64,000 bases of DNA from Citrobacter amalonaticus. GTDB lineage: Bacteria > Pseudomonadota > Gammaproteobacteria > Enterobacterales > Enterobacteriaceae. The stretch is taken from the NCBI RefSeq assembly GCF_002918555.1, contig NZ_PQMB01000006.1, positions 1 through 64,000 on the forward strand. Reading direction: 5' to 3'. A program made the translations under genes and the position numbers. The stretch's first letter is position 1; every line of letters begins with the position of its first letter. Shown in pieces: positions 35,564-44,326 of the stretch. The notes beneath the pieces were generated by a model. The model saw only the letters and a program-made list of their open reading frames with translations. It did not search any database and had not been told where the DNA came from.

Positions 35564-35812
35564 TTAACGCCGCCCAATCAAAAAACCAATTATAAATGCG
35601 GTGGTCGCAGCTACGGCGACGCACGTTATTGGATTGGACTCTATCTGACTCTTGATGTTATCTGTACTTGTTCGCACTGCATCCCCTGCTCTGGATGCGT
35701 ATTTTCTTGCTGTATCATTAAATTTATGGTCAGGTGACTCCAGAGCCTCACCATAACTTTCCTCCAGCTCACCATGAATAATATGGTTTTTATCTTTTTT
35801 TATACCAAACAT
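35564..35812 (-). CDS. DUF883/ElaB-YqjD-like membrane protein
   Basis: 82 residues with an amphipathic, charged helical part (FNDTARKYASRAGDAVRTST) and a C-terminal span ending in FIIGFLIGRR. This is the layout of the ElaB/YqjD/YgaM tail-anchored inner-membrane proteins, which bind ribosomes in stationary phase. GGAGAT precedes the ATG. It is transcribed against the late operon, so it is likely expressed from the silent prophage. Confidence 0.75.
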   Translation of the reverse strand: MFGIKKDKNHIIHGELEESYGEALESPDHKFNDTARKYASRAGDAVRTSTDNIKSQIESNPITCVAVAATTAFIIGFLIGRR

Positions 35813-35842
35813 AAACTAAATCTCCAATAATTAGCGATCTAT

Positions 35843-35853
35843 AAAGTATAGCA
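35843..35853 (-). promoter_or_regulatory. Possible sigma-S-type -10 for the DUF883-like gene
   Basis: On the minus strand the sequence TGCTATACTTT resembles the extended -10 favoured by RpoS (CTATACT). Hosts regulate ElaB-type genes by RpoS. Confidence 0.45.
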
Positions 35854-36017
35854 GTTAGAATAAATGCATATGGGAAACGCTGATAATGATTTGATATATA
35901 TTAAAATGTTCTAATAATTTTATTTGCTATATTTTCAGGAGCTATCGGAGATATGCTATGTGATATCTAACCTATAATCTAAGTGCATCGATTCCTTAAA
36001 TTACCGGCTAAATAGTT

Positions 36018-36203
36018 ATGACTGTTTTTTTGCGTAGTACTGTAACAGGAAAAATCGTGACACAAGATGAATGGTTACATTCGTTAAATGAGTCGGAAGG
36101 TGAAGGCGGTTCATATTCCCATGCTGATGAATTTATTGAGGTTGTACAGGACGGGAAAGGTGACTGGGTTGTGAAAAATCCCGATAATTGCTCCAGAGCC
36201 TAA
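36018..36203 (+). CDS. 61-residue acidic protein of unknown function
   Basis: Starts MTVFLRSTVTGKIVTQDEWL. Acidic, with a glycine-rich middle. Upstream TATAAT (about 35972) could be its -10; the ribosome site is poor. The gap 35814-36017 holds only promoters. Confidence 0.45.
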   Translation: MTVFLRSTVTGKIVTQDEWLHSLNESEGEGGSYSHADEFIEVVQDGKGDWVVKNPDNCSRA

Positions 36204-36403
36204 TGATGGTGCTGTTACAATTACGGTGCAAAAGATAATAATCTTCATAACTAATTTTCGGGCTGATTCAGGGTATGACTGGTATTGCTGTAGACATGCA
36301 TGACTATAATAAATCGAAGTAATGTCAAATATACGAGAATAGTTGGTTAATAAACGAACTGGTTGTGATATTGTAAACCATACTCATTTAAAGGTTAACC
36401 ATC

Positions 36404-36571
36404 ATGTCATATTTTGATAACGCAATGCGTCGCGTTGGCCTTGTAGCCAGCATGACTGTTATGTGTCCGATATGTGGGCATAATTCCACACAGTCGACTA
36501 CGAAAGTACGACAGCAACAAGCGTTGCTTTGTCCTAAATGTAAATCGTTATTTGTCATTCACAACAAGTAG
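36404..36571 (+). CDS. YnfU-like small zinc-ribbon protein
   Basis: 55 residues, starting MSYFDNAMRRVGLVASMTVM. Two Cys pairs, CPICGH and CPKCKS, form a zinc ribbon. Similar small zinc proteins (YnfU in Qin) occur in lambdoid prophages. A terminator follows at 36594. Confidence 0.65.
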   Translation: MSYFDNAMRRVGLVASMTVMCPICGHNSTQSTTKVRQQQALLCPKCKSLFVIHNK

Positions 36572-36593
36572 TTCGTGAGAGAAATAAACCCAG

Positions 36594-36617
36594 GCCTCGC
36601 AATTGCGGGGCTTTTTT
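36594..36617 (+). terminator. Intrinsic terminator before the packaging genes
   Basis: GCCTCGC, loop AATT, GCGGGGC, then TTTTTT. Confidence 0.75.
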
Positions 36618-36654
36618 ATGCACATTGCAAACGCACATCAAACAGGATTATCTC

Positions 36655-37641
36655 ATGGCAAAACCGGACTGGGGAGCACTGCAACACCAGTTCCTCGCCG
36701 AGCATGCTAAATCCGGTATTTCCCCCAAAGACTGGTGTGAAGCGCAGGGACTGAATTATACATCTGCGCGGCGCTACATTAAAAAGCCAACTGCACAGAC
36801 TGCGCAAAAACCTGCGCAGAAGAAATTGCGCACTGCGCAGAAAGAAAAAAGTGCAGAGGAACTGGTTAACAGCAAACTCAGCCCGAAGGTAAAGCGCTTC
36901 ATTGCTGAATATCTGAATGACCAGAACGCCACGGCAGCAGCTGCACGTGCTGGTTATAGTGACCCAAACTATGGCCGTCAGCTCATAACAAATCCTAACG
37001 TTGCGCAGGCCATTGCGCAGCAGCAGAAAGCCTCTATTGCGCGCACGCTTAGCAGCGCCGATGAAGTCCTCTCGCAGATGTGGCAACTCGCCACTTTCGA
37101 TGCCAACCAGTTATCACAGTATCGCCGTGGTGCCTGCCGCTATTGCTGGGGCTTTGGTCATCACTATCAATGGCGTGATGCTGTTGAGTATGAAGAGGAG
37201 CGACTCGAAGCGGTTGAACGCAAACGTCGCGAGCCTGAGGACGTAGGCGGATATGGATATGACCATACGCAGGAACCAAACCCTGAATGTCCCCGTTGCA
37301 ATGGAGATGGAGTAGGCCAGCCGTTTTTTGCCGATACACGCAAGTTGTCAGCTACGGCAGCGCTGGCATATTCCGGCGTTAAGCTTGGCAAGCACGGCGT
37401 TGAAATTACCGCGATAAGCCGCGAACGGATGTTTGAAGCCGTCATGAAGCGCCTCGGCCTGGCAGATAGTGAATTTGCGCAGCGACTTCAACAGATTGAA
37501 ATCGAGCGCCGGCAACTGGAAGTGGAAAAACTCCGTAAAGAATTGGCCGGCGATGGCGAGGATGATGAACCTACACCTGTTCAAATCAATATCAACGTAG
37601 TAGATGCGAGGGCGGACGATGGGGATCAGCCCGACACTTAA
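36655..37641 (+). CDS. Terminase small subunit
   Basis: 328 residues starting MAKPDWGALQHQFLAEHAKS. An N-terminal HTH-like region, then the terminase small-subunit core (KVKRFIAEYLNDQNATAAAA, RAGYSD). Long for the family, with an added zinc-type segment (CRYCWGFGHHYQW and CPRCNGDG, residues about 160-225) and a helical C-terminus. An in-frame start at 36625 exists. It recognises phage DNA for packaging; TGCGCA clusters lie inside the gene. Confidence 0.75.
   Translation: MAKPDWGALQHQFLAEHAKSGISPKDWCEAQGLNYTSARRYIKKPTAQTAQKPAQKKLRTAQKEKSAEELVNSKLSPKVKRFIAEYLNDQNATAAAARAGYSDPNYGRQLITNPNVAQAIAQQQKASIARTLSSADEVLSQMWQLATFDANQLSQYRRGACRYCWGFGHHYQWRDAVEYEEERLEAVERKRREPEDVGGYGYDHTQEPNPECPRCNGDGVGQPFFADTRKLSATAALAYSGVKLGKHGVEITAISRERMFEAVMKRLGLADSEFAQRLQQIEIERRQLEVEKLRKELAGDGEDDEPTPVQININVVDARADDGDQPDT
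36801..37019. other. Cluster of TGCGCA palindromes in the small terminase gene, candidate packaging-recognition site
   Basis: TGCGCA begins at 36801, 36813, 36827, 36834, 37002 and 37014. In P22-type phages the pac site lies in the small terminase gene. Whether this phage uses pac or cos is not evident. Confidence 0.35.
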
Positions 37642-38926
37642 CATCCCGCAGGCGCGCTTCCTCGCGATGAAGCACAAGTTCAAAGCCTACGTTGCCGGGT
37701 TCGGTTCCGGTAAAACATGGGTTGGTTGCGGCGGCATCTGCAAAGGGATGTGGGAGCATCCGAAGATTAACCAGGGTTACTTCGCGCCGACTTACCCACA
37801 GATACGTGACATCTTTTACCCAACTATTGAAGAGGTGGCCTTCGATTGGGGCCTGAGCGTCAAAATCAACGAGGGGAACAAAGAGGTTCACTTCTACGAG
37901 GGGCGGCGGTACCGCGGCACGACAATTTGTCGGTCGATGGAAAAGCCAGACACGATAGTCGGCTTTAAAATCGGCAATGCGCTGGTGGATGAACTCGACG
38001 TTCTTAAAGCGGATAAGGCACGTCAGGCGTGGCGGAAAATAATCGCGCGTATGCGTTATAAAGTTGATGGTCTGCGTAACGGCATTGACGTGACCACAAC
38101 ACCTGAAGGATTTAAGTTCGTCTACAACCAGTTTGTTAAGGCGGTAAGGGATAAACCTGAGCTGAGGCCGATGTATGGTCTTGTGCAGGCCTCGACATTC
38201 GACAACGAAAAGAACCTGCCGGATGACTATATTCCTTCGCTCCTGGCAAGTTACCCGCCGGAGTTGATCAAGGCGTATTTGAACGGCCAGTTTACTAACC
38301 TGACCAGCGGCACCATTTATCACCAGTTCGACAGGGTGCTGAATAACTCCAGCGAAGAAGAGCTGCCGGGTGAATCGCTCTATATCGGGATGGACTTCAA
38401 CGTCGGGAAGATGGCCGGGATCGTCCACGTATTGCGACTCGGATTACCGCACGCGGTAACAGAGATTATCAACGCTTACGATACTCCCGACATTATTCGC
38501 ATCATCAAGGAGCGTTTCTGGCTGTATGCCGATGGTGATTATCGCAAGGTCCGGGAAATATATATTTATCCTGATGCCTCTGGCGACTCCAGGAAGTCAA
38601 ACAACGCCAGCAAAACAGATATTGAGCAACTGCGACAGGCTGGATTTAACGTCATCGTTGATGATGCTAACCCGCCAGTAAAGGACCGCATCAACTCCAT
38701 GAACGCCATGTTCTGCAATGGTAATGGCGATCGCCGATACAAGGTGAACGTGTCCCGCTGCCCGGTCTACGCCGACTGTCTGGAACAACAGGTGTGGGAT
38801 AAAAACGGCGAGCCGGATAAAAAGAGCGATAACGATCACCCCAATGATGGCGCCGGTTACTTCATTGTGAAGCAATTCCCAATCGTTCGACCTGCATTCT
38901 CTATTTCACTGGACACAACATTCTGA
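37619..38926 (+). CDS. Terminase large subunit
   Basis: 435 residues from the ATG at 37619. Walker A is GFGSGKTW (about residues 29-36). The acidic residues of the nuclease domain are in YIGMDFNVGKMAG, IYPDASGDSRKS and HPNDGAGYF. It drives ATP-dependent DNA packaging into the prohead. The stop overlaps the portal start. Confidence 0.93.
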   Translation: MGISPTLNIPQARFLAMKHKFKAYVAGFGSGKTWVGCGGICKGMWEHPKINQGYFAPTYPQIRDIFYPTIEEVAFDWGLSVKINEGNKEVHFYEGRRYRGTTICRSMEKPDTIVGFKIGNALVDELDVLKADKARQAWRKIIARMRYKVDGLRNGIDVTTTPEGFKFVYNQFVKAVRDKPELRPMYGLVQASTFDNEKNLPDDYIPSLLASYPPELIKAYLNGQFTNLTSGTIYHQFDRVLNNSSEEELPGESLYIGMDFNVGKMAGIVHVLRLGLPHAVTEIINAYDTPDIIRIIKERFWLYADGDYRKVREIYIYPDASGDSRKSNNASKTDIEQLRQAGFNVIVDDANPPVKDRINSMNAMFCNGNGDRRYKVNVSRCPVYADCLEQQVWDKNGEPDKKSDNDHPNDGAGYFIVKQFPIVRPAFSISLDTTF

Positions 38927-40326
38927 TGGCCAATAACGATATTACTTACGTTCGCCCTGAGGTCAGGGCGGCGCTGCCTGTGTGGAAAAAAATACGTGAC
39001 GTGTGCAAAGGGGCTGATGCTGTAAAGGCCGCCGGGAATGATTACCTCCCTTTTCTGGACCCGTCCGATAAGTCTGCACGCAACAAAAAGCGCAATGCCG
39101 ATTACATTCAGCGTGCAGTTTTCTACGCGATAACGGGCAATACAAAGGTTGGTTTATTGGGACTGGCGTTCCGTAAAGACCCGACCATGACCGCGCCGGA
39201 TAAGCTGAATTACCTTCGTGATAACGCTGATGGTGCTGGCGCCAGTATTTATCAGCAGTCCCAGCAAGTTACAGAAAATATACTGGAAGCCGCGCGCGAG
39301 GGGTTGTATACGGATTATGCCGCTGAAACCGACGAGGCGATCATCCTTCGCTACCAGGCGGAGAGTATCATTAACTGGCGCACCAAACGCATTAATGGGC
39401 GCGATCAACTGGTGCTGGTGGTTTTACGCGAATGTATGGAAAAGGAAGATGGCTATGCATACGAGGATGAAATCCAGTATCGCGAACTTGCCCTGGAGGA
39501 CGGAAAGTTTATCTGCAGAGTCTGGCGGAAGTCAGATGATGTTGGTTCTTATGTTATCAGTTCTGAGTATCAGCCGAAGCCAAAAGGTGAGGAGTTCTGG
39601 GATGAGATCCCCTTTACCTTTGTCGGTGCACAGAATAACGATCCCAGCATCGACGAGTCGCCTTTAGCTGCCCTCGTTGAAATCAACCTTGGGCATTATC
39701 GTAATTCTGCGGATTACGAAGACAGCGTATTTTTCTGTGGTCAGGTTCAACCGGTGATTTCCGGGCTTGATACAGCCTGGCGTGACTGGTTGCAGGATAA
39801 GGGAATCCGTGTCGGTTCTCGTTCACCTTTTCTGCTGCCGAAGGAGGCGAGTTTTACCTACGCCCAGGCGCAACCAAATACACTGGCTAAAGAGGCGATG
39901 GACAGTAAGCGTGATTATTCTGTTCAGCTTGGCGCAAGGCTTATCGAGCAGAACAGCGCGGTTAAAACCGCCACGCAATCCAGCAGTGAGCAAACCGCAT
40001 CTACATCGGTGCTCGGCATTTGCGTTTCCAATGTTTCTGAGGCCTATACGCTGGTACTCGGCTGGTGTGCCAGATATCTCGGTATTAAAGACGAGGAATA
40101 CCGTTACAGCATCAATCAGGAGTTCATCGCCAAAGTCGCTGAATCCGGTATGGTAACGGCAATCGTCAATGCATGGCAGTCCGGCGCGATTCGCGACACG
40201 GATATGGTCAGAGCGTTGCAGAAGCTTGACCTGATAGATCCAGCTGATGACCCTGAAACCGTCATTGACGCCATTCGTAACGGCGCGCCTAACCTGATTG
40301 GTGGCAATAATGGCAACGGCGAATGA
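38926..40326 (+). CDS. Portal protein (DUF4055-like)
   Basis: 466 residues. Segments such as YIQRAVFYAITGNTKVGLLG and the position between terminase and MuF identify the DUF4055-type portal, the dodecameric ring through which DNA enters. No irregularity seen. Confidence 0.83.
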   Translation: MANNDITYVRPEVRAALPVWKKIRDVCKGADAVKAAGNDYLPFLDPSDKSARNKKRNADYIQRAVFYAITGNTKVGLLGLAFRKDPTMTAPDKLNYLRDNADGAGASIYQQSQQVTENILEAAREGLYTDYAAETDEAIILRYQAESIINWRTKRINGRDQLVLVVLRECMEKEDGYAYEDEIQYRELALEDGKFICRVWRKSDDVGSYVISSEYQPKPKGEEFWDEIPFTFVGAQNNDPSIDESPLAALVEINLGHYRNSADYEDSVFFCGQVQPVISGLDTAWRDWLQDKGIRVGSRSPFLLPKEASFTYAQAQPNTLAKEAMDSKRDYSVQLGARLIEQNSAVKTATQSSSEQTASTSVLGICVSNVSEAYTLVLGWCARYLGIKDEEYRYSINQEFIAKVAESGMVTAIVNAWQSGAIRDTDMVRALQKLDLIDPADDPETVIDAIRNGAPNLIGGNNGNGE

Positions 40327-42034
40327 CAAACTGCAGGATGAATCCTTAGCCCACGCAATATGGGTTAGTCGCTACAGCACCGGCGTTGCCAACAGGATGA
40401 TAAAAATTCTGAATGACAGCGACGCCGAACTTACCGCCAGGCTGCTGGTGGCTATTGATACGCTGAATGCTGAGAGCTTTACCGTTTCGCGTCTGGAAGC
40501 GTTACTGGTAAGCGTCAGGGCGATAAACAAGGATGCCATTCAGTCGATGCATGCTGCTCTTACTACCGAGCTACAGGAACTGGCGAAGCACGAAGCCACT
40601 TTTCAGATGAGTCTCTTCCAGTTTGCCATTCCCGACGATGTTCTGGCTCTTCATCCGCTGGTGGGTATTTCCCCTGATGCGGTTTATGCCGCGGCGATGG
40701 GACGTCCATTCCAGGGGCGTTTGCTAAGCGAATGGGCCAGCAACCTCGAAGCCGATCGAATGGCGCGTATATCCAATACGGTGCGGCAGGGATTTTTGCT
40801 TGGCGATACGCAGGAGCAAATCGCAAAAAAGGTCCGTGGGCATGCTAACCGTGGTTACCAGGATGGTGCGCTGCAGATGAGCCGAGCCAATGCAGCCAGC
40901 ATTGCGAAAACAGCAGTAGGGCATCTTGCATCGACAGCCAGACATAGCTTTGCGGCGGCGAACGACGACATTCTGAAGGGTAAACAGTGGTTGTCTACTT
41001 TGGATAACCGGACATCAAAGGATTGTCGGATCCGCGACCGCCTCAAGTACACGCTGGATAACAAACCAATAGGGCACAAGGTGCCTTATCTGCAGGGGCC
41101 TGGTCGCTTACACTTCTGTTGCCGCAGTACCGAAACCTACATCCTCAAATCCGCTGAAGAACTTGGTATTGATGTCCGTGAATTACCGGAAGGTACTCGT
41201 GCCTCAATGGACGGACAGGTTGCAGGTGATACCACTTATTCTGAGTGGCTACAACGGCAGCCATTTTCACGGCAGAAAGAAATACTTGGCGAGACTCGTG
41301 CGAAAATGATGCGCGATGGCGTCATAAAATATGATGAGTTCTTCACTGACAAGGGGGAATGGCTGACGCTAGAGCAGTTGCGTGAGAGGTCAGTACTGGA
41401 AACAAATCTAGATTCAGCAAATTCGGTTGAAGAAGTGGCTAAATGGATGACTGGCCGCGTGGCGCAGAAGGTGAGATTTCCTGATGGAGTCTCCCTGGAT
41501 TCAGCGAAAGAAGCGGCACAGGCCGCATTTGATGTTATACAGCGATTCAGGCTACAGCCCGTTTCGGCTTTTGGTGACATGCTGGAGGTACCAGCATCTG
41601 CCGCCGGTGCTTATGAACCGTCAACACGAACAGTGCATGTTGCCGGTTGGGCACTGGATAGCAGTGAATGGGATTACATCAGGAAGAACAGTGAAGGTGT
41701 CGATATGACGATGATGGTGAGAGAGCATCTTGTGAAAGCCATATCTCAGGGCGTTCTGGATGTTTCACCTGCGGATCTTCCCTATGTAGCCACACCATCT
41801 ATAAAGGGGACAGTATGGCATGAGTTAGGTCATCATTTGTATTACTCACGCACTGATGTTGGTGTCATGGTAGAAAGCGCATATGATGAAGGCTGGTGGC
41901 GCTCCATCAGCGCCTATGCTTCCGAAGCGCCGAAAGAGCTTTTCGCTGAAATTATGTCGGCGTATATGAGCGGCAATGTTGACACTATTAATCCCGAGAT
42001 CCTCCAGTGGCTGAAACAAAATTCCCGTTCCTGA
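40310..42034 (+). CDS. MuF (SPP1 gp7-like) head morphogenesis protein with C-terminal zinc-metallopeptidase domain
   Basis: 574 residues from the ATG at 40310. Residues about 100-290 form the MuF/SPP1 gp7 region, with KQWLSTLDNRTSKDCRIRD and GRLHFCCRST. The C-terminal part (about 360-574) contains WHELGHHLYYS near residue 503, an HExxH zinc motif, with KELFAEIMSAYM about 40 residues later as a possible third ligand. MuF proteins elsewhere carry toxin domains; this could be an injected effector or a head-maturation peptidase. The 3' end overlaps a small gene. Confidence 0.85.
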   Translation: MATANDKLQDESLAHAIWVSRYSTGVANRMIKILNDSDAELTARLLVAIDTLNAESFTVSRLEALLVSVRAINKDAIQSMHAALTTELQELAKHEATFQMSLFQFAIPDDVLALHPLVGISPDAVYAAAMGRPFQGRLLSEWASNLEADRMARISNTVRQGFLLGDTQEQIAKKVRGHANRGYQDGALQMSRANAASIAKTAVGHLASTARHSFAAANDDILKGKQWLSTLDNRTSKDCRIRDRLKYTLDNKPIGHKVPYLQGPGRLHFCCRSTETYILKSAEELGIDVRELPEGTRASMDGQVAGDTTYSEWLQRQPFSRQKEILGETRAKMMRDGVIKYDEFFTDKGEWLTLEQLRERSVLETNLDSANSVEEVAKWMTGRVAQKVRFPDGVSLDSAKEAAQAAFDVIQRFRLQPVSAFGDMLEVPASAAGAYEPSTRTVHVAGWALDSSEWDYIRKNSEGVDMTMMVREHLVKAISQGVLDVSPADLPYVATPSIKGTVWHELGHHLYYSRTDVGVMVESAYDEGWWRSISAYASEAPKELFAEIMSAYMSGNVDTINPEILQWLKQNSRS

Positions 42035-42192
42035 AAAAAGCATCAGACCTGGCCCACGCAGACCCATTGCCTGATGACATCCTCGAACAACTGGACACTA
42101 TCTGCAAAGAGGCTGGAGAAACCACGCCGGAAGGCCGAATGATCGGCATCTTGATAGGCTCGGTTTACACCCGGTTAAACAACCCTGATTAA
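42007..42192 (+). CDS. 61-residue acidic protein overlapping the MuF gene
   Basis: Starts at GTG 42007 (MAETKFPFLKKASDLAHADP) inside the MuF gene and extends 158 bases beyond it. Small, acidic and helical (PLPDDILEQLDTICKEA). A terminator follows. Size, acidity and overlap with a metallopeptidase-domain gene suggest an inhibitor or immunity protein, but this is inference. Confidence 0.6.
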   Translation: MAETKFPFLKKASDLAHADPLPDDILEQLDTICKEAGETTPEGRMIGILIGSVYTRLNNPD

Positions 42193-42211
42193 GCGTTAAA
42201 CGTACACACAT

Positions 42212-42238
42212 AGCCCTGGCATCTGCCGGGGCTTTTTT
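42212..42238 (+). terminator. Intrinsic terminator after the 61-residue gene
   Basis: AGCCCTGGC, loop, GCCGGGGCT and TTTTTT. Confidence 0.75.
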
Positions 42239-42273
42239 ATGGGCGATGCCCGGCAAAATCCCGAGGGGAAAAT

Positions 42274-43041
42274 ATGTTAATCCGAAATATGCTTCTGAAA
42301 TATTGTGCGCCTGAAGGCAATGGTGAGGGTGCTGGCGGTGGTATCGAAATCACCCCTGAAATCCAGAAGATGATTGATGAGCGCGTGACCAGCGAAGTCA
42401 CGGGCCTGAAAACGAAAAATAGAGAACTGCTGGGCACCATTAAACAGCAGAAAGAAAACCTTTCCCGCTTTGATGGTATCGACCCGGACGCTGTACGCGG
42501 CATTCTCCAGCGTTTTTCCGACGATGAAGAGGCGCAGCTGATCGCCGCCGGGAAAGTTGATGAGGTTCTGGATAAGCGCACTGAACGGTTACGCGCTGAT
42601 GTTGATAAGCAAATCAAAGCCGCGAATGAACGCGCTGAAAAGGCTGAAGCGTTCTCCAGTAAATTCCGGGATCGTGTTCTCGGTGATGCTATCCGCAGTG
42701 CCGCGCTAAAGGCGGGAGCTTTGCCGGAAGCGTCCGACGATCTAATTCTTCGTGCCAAAGGCACTTTCCAGCTCAACGATGATGGCGAGGCCGTAGCTGT
42801 TGATGCAAATGGCGATGTTCTGTTCGGAAAAGACGGTAAGACTCCGTTAACCCCTGTCGAGTGGGCTGAATCTCTGAAAGAGACTGCCCCGCATCTGTTC
42901 CCGCGCGCTGAAGGCTCCGGGGCTGGTGGTCATAAGCCAGGTGGCGGTGGCAGCCTGAAACGTTCAGAAATGAGCTCAAGCGATAAAGCGGACTACATCC
43001 GCAAACATGGCCAGCAGGCCTATCTCAAATTGCCTAAGTAA
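42274..43041 (+). CDS. Capsid scaffold-like protein
   Basis: 255 residues, starting MLIRNMLLKYCAPEGNGEGA. Strongly helical, Glu/Lys-rich middle (about residues 35-130) and a Gly-rich then basic C-terminus (GGHKPGGGGSLKRSEM), as for scaffold proteins that lie before the capsid gene. GAGGGGAAAAT precedes the ATG. Confidence 0.7.
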   Translation: MLIRNMLLKYCAPEGNGEGAGGGIEITPEIQKMIDERVTSEVTGLKTKNRELLGTIKQQKENLSRFDGIDPDAVRGILQRFSDDEEAQLIAAGKVDEVLDKRTERLRADVDKQIKAANERAEKAEAFSSKFRDRVLGDAIRSAALKAGALPEASDDLILRAKGTFQLNDDGEAVAVDANGDVLFGKDGKTPLTPVEWAESLKETAPHLFPRAEGSGAGGHKPGGGGSLKRSEMSSSDKADYIRKHGQQAYLKLPK

Positions 43042-43051
43042 GGACTAATCA

Positions 43052-44005
43052 ATGCCTACGACCGTAAACAGCGACCTGATTATCTATGATGACCTCGCGC
43101 AGACTGCGTTTCTTGAGCGTCGCCAGGATAATCTGGAAGTCTTCAACGCCGCCTCAAATGGCGCAATCATTCTCGATAACGAGCTAATCGAGGGTGATTT
43201 CCGTAAGCGCACCTTCTATAAAGTCGGTGGCTCTATCGAATCACGCGACGTTAACTCCACCGGAACGGTAAATGGTAAAAAAATCGGTGCCGGTGAGTCT
43301 GTCAGCGTTAAAGCGCCGTGGAAATACGGCCCATATGAAACCACCGAAGAAGCGTTTAAACGTCGTGGCCGCGATGTTAGCGAATTCTCCGAGGTGATTG
43401 GCGTCGACGTCGCTGACGCAACGCTTGAAGGTTATATCAAATATGCCCTTCAGGGACTTGTCGCAGCCATTGGCGCAAACGCTGATATGACGGTAACTGC
43501 AGACATTGCCACTGATGGCAAAAAAACGCTGACCCGCGGCCTGCGTAAGTACGGCGACAAATTTAACCGTGTCGCACTGTTCGTTATGCATTCCACGACC
43601 TATTTCGACATTGTTGATCAGTCTATTGACAACAAAATCTACGAAGAAGCTGGCGTGGTGGTGTATGGCGGACAGCCAGGCACACTGGGTAAGCCTGTAC
43701 TGGTAACCGACACCATGCCTGTTGATGCGATTCTGGGGCTGGTGGCCGGCGCGGTATCCGTAACGGAATCACAGGCTCCGGGCTTCCGTTCCTACGATAT
43801 CAACAACCAGGAAAACCTTGCGATCGGTTATCGCGCAGAGGGTACGGTTAACGTTGAACTTCTGGGTTACAGCTGGGATGAAACGAAGGGCGCTAACCCT
43901 GATTTGACTAAAATCGGCACTGGCGCGAACTGGAAGAAACATTTCACCAGCAATAAATCCACTGCTGGCGTACTGATCAAGCTGGAAGCCCCGGCGGGGG
44001 AGTAA
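43052..44005 (+). CDS. Major capsid protein
   Basis: 317 residues starting MPTTVNSDLIIYDDLAQTAF. An acidic N-terminal part, an E-loop-like segment and the C-terminal TESQAPGFRSYDINNQENL region fit a phage coat protein with the HK97-type fold. Position after the scaffold gene supports this. A second product with an Ig-like domain may arise by -1 frameshifting at the end of the gene. Confidence 0.85.
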   Translation: MPTTVNSDLIIYDDLAQTAFLERRQDNLEVFNAASNGAIILDNELIEGDFRKRTFYKVGGSIESRDVNSTGTVNGKKIGAGESVSVKAPWKYGPYETTEEAFKRRGRDVSEFSEVIGVDVADATLEGYIKYALQGLVAAIGANADMTVTADIATDGKKTLTRGLRKYGDKFNRVALFVMHSTTYFDIVDQSIDNKIYEEAGVVVYGGQPGTLGKPVLVTDTMPVDAILGLVAGAVSVTESQAPGFRSYDINNQENLAIGYRAEGTVNVELLGYSWDETKGANPDLTKIGTGANWKKHFTSNKSTAGVLIKLEAPAGE

Positions 44006-44286
44006 CCCTGTCAGCGGATAAAACTTCCGCAACTGCTGACAGTACCGACGCGGTGACCGTTTCGCTCAAGTACACCAAAAATGGTGCCGGAGTATCCGGG
44101 GCAACTGTAGCATGGACGTCTTCTGGCGGTACGCTAAGCGCTTCGACATCTCAGACGGGGTCTGCTGGCGGCTCGACGGTGAAACTCACCTCTGATACGG
44201 CCGGTTCCTTTACTGTGACGGCTACCGTTGATGGCGTGGTTAAAACAACTGAAGCGATCACGTTCACTGCTCCAGCGGCTGGTTAA
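43999..44286 (+). CDS. Ig-like domain, probable -1 frameshift extension of the capsid protein
   Basis: In the -1 frame relative to the capsid, with no initiation codon near the expected beginning, the sequence reads GVTLSADKTSATADSTDAVT and continues as a bacterial Ig-like domain to 44286. The frames join at a GGGGG run (43996-44000) two codons before the capsid stop; a slip there gives a product of about 411 residues. Such capsid-Ig fusions by frameshift are known in other phages. Ig domains on heads probably bind cell-surface or environmental sugars weakly. Confidence 0.75.
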   Translation, partial: GVTLSADKTSATADSTDAVTVSLKYTKNGAGVSGATVAWTSSGGTLSASTSQTGSAGGSTVKLTSDTAGSFTVTATVDGVVKTTEAITFTAPAAG

Positions 44287-44290
44287 CTGA

Positions 44291-44315
44291 CGGGGCGAAA
44301 GCCCCGTTTCTTTTG
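44291..44315 (+). terminator. Intrinsic terminator after the Ig-like domain
   Basis: CGGGGC, loop GAAA, GCCCCG, then TTTCTTTT. Confidence 0.7.
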
Positions 44316-44326
44316 GTGAGGCTCCG

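Noticed and set aside
37592-38428. Long minus-strand frame opposite the large terminase
   Set aside because: It is antisense to well-supported terminase motifs and shows no own start site.
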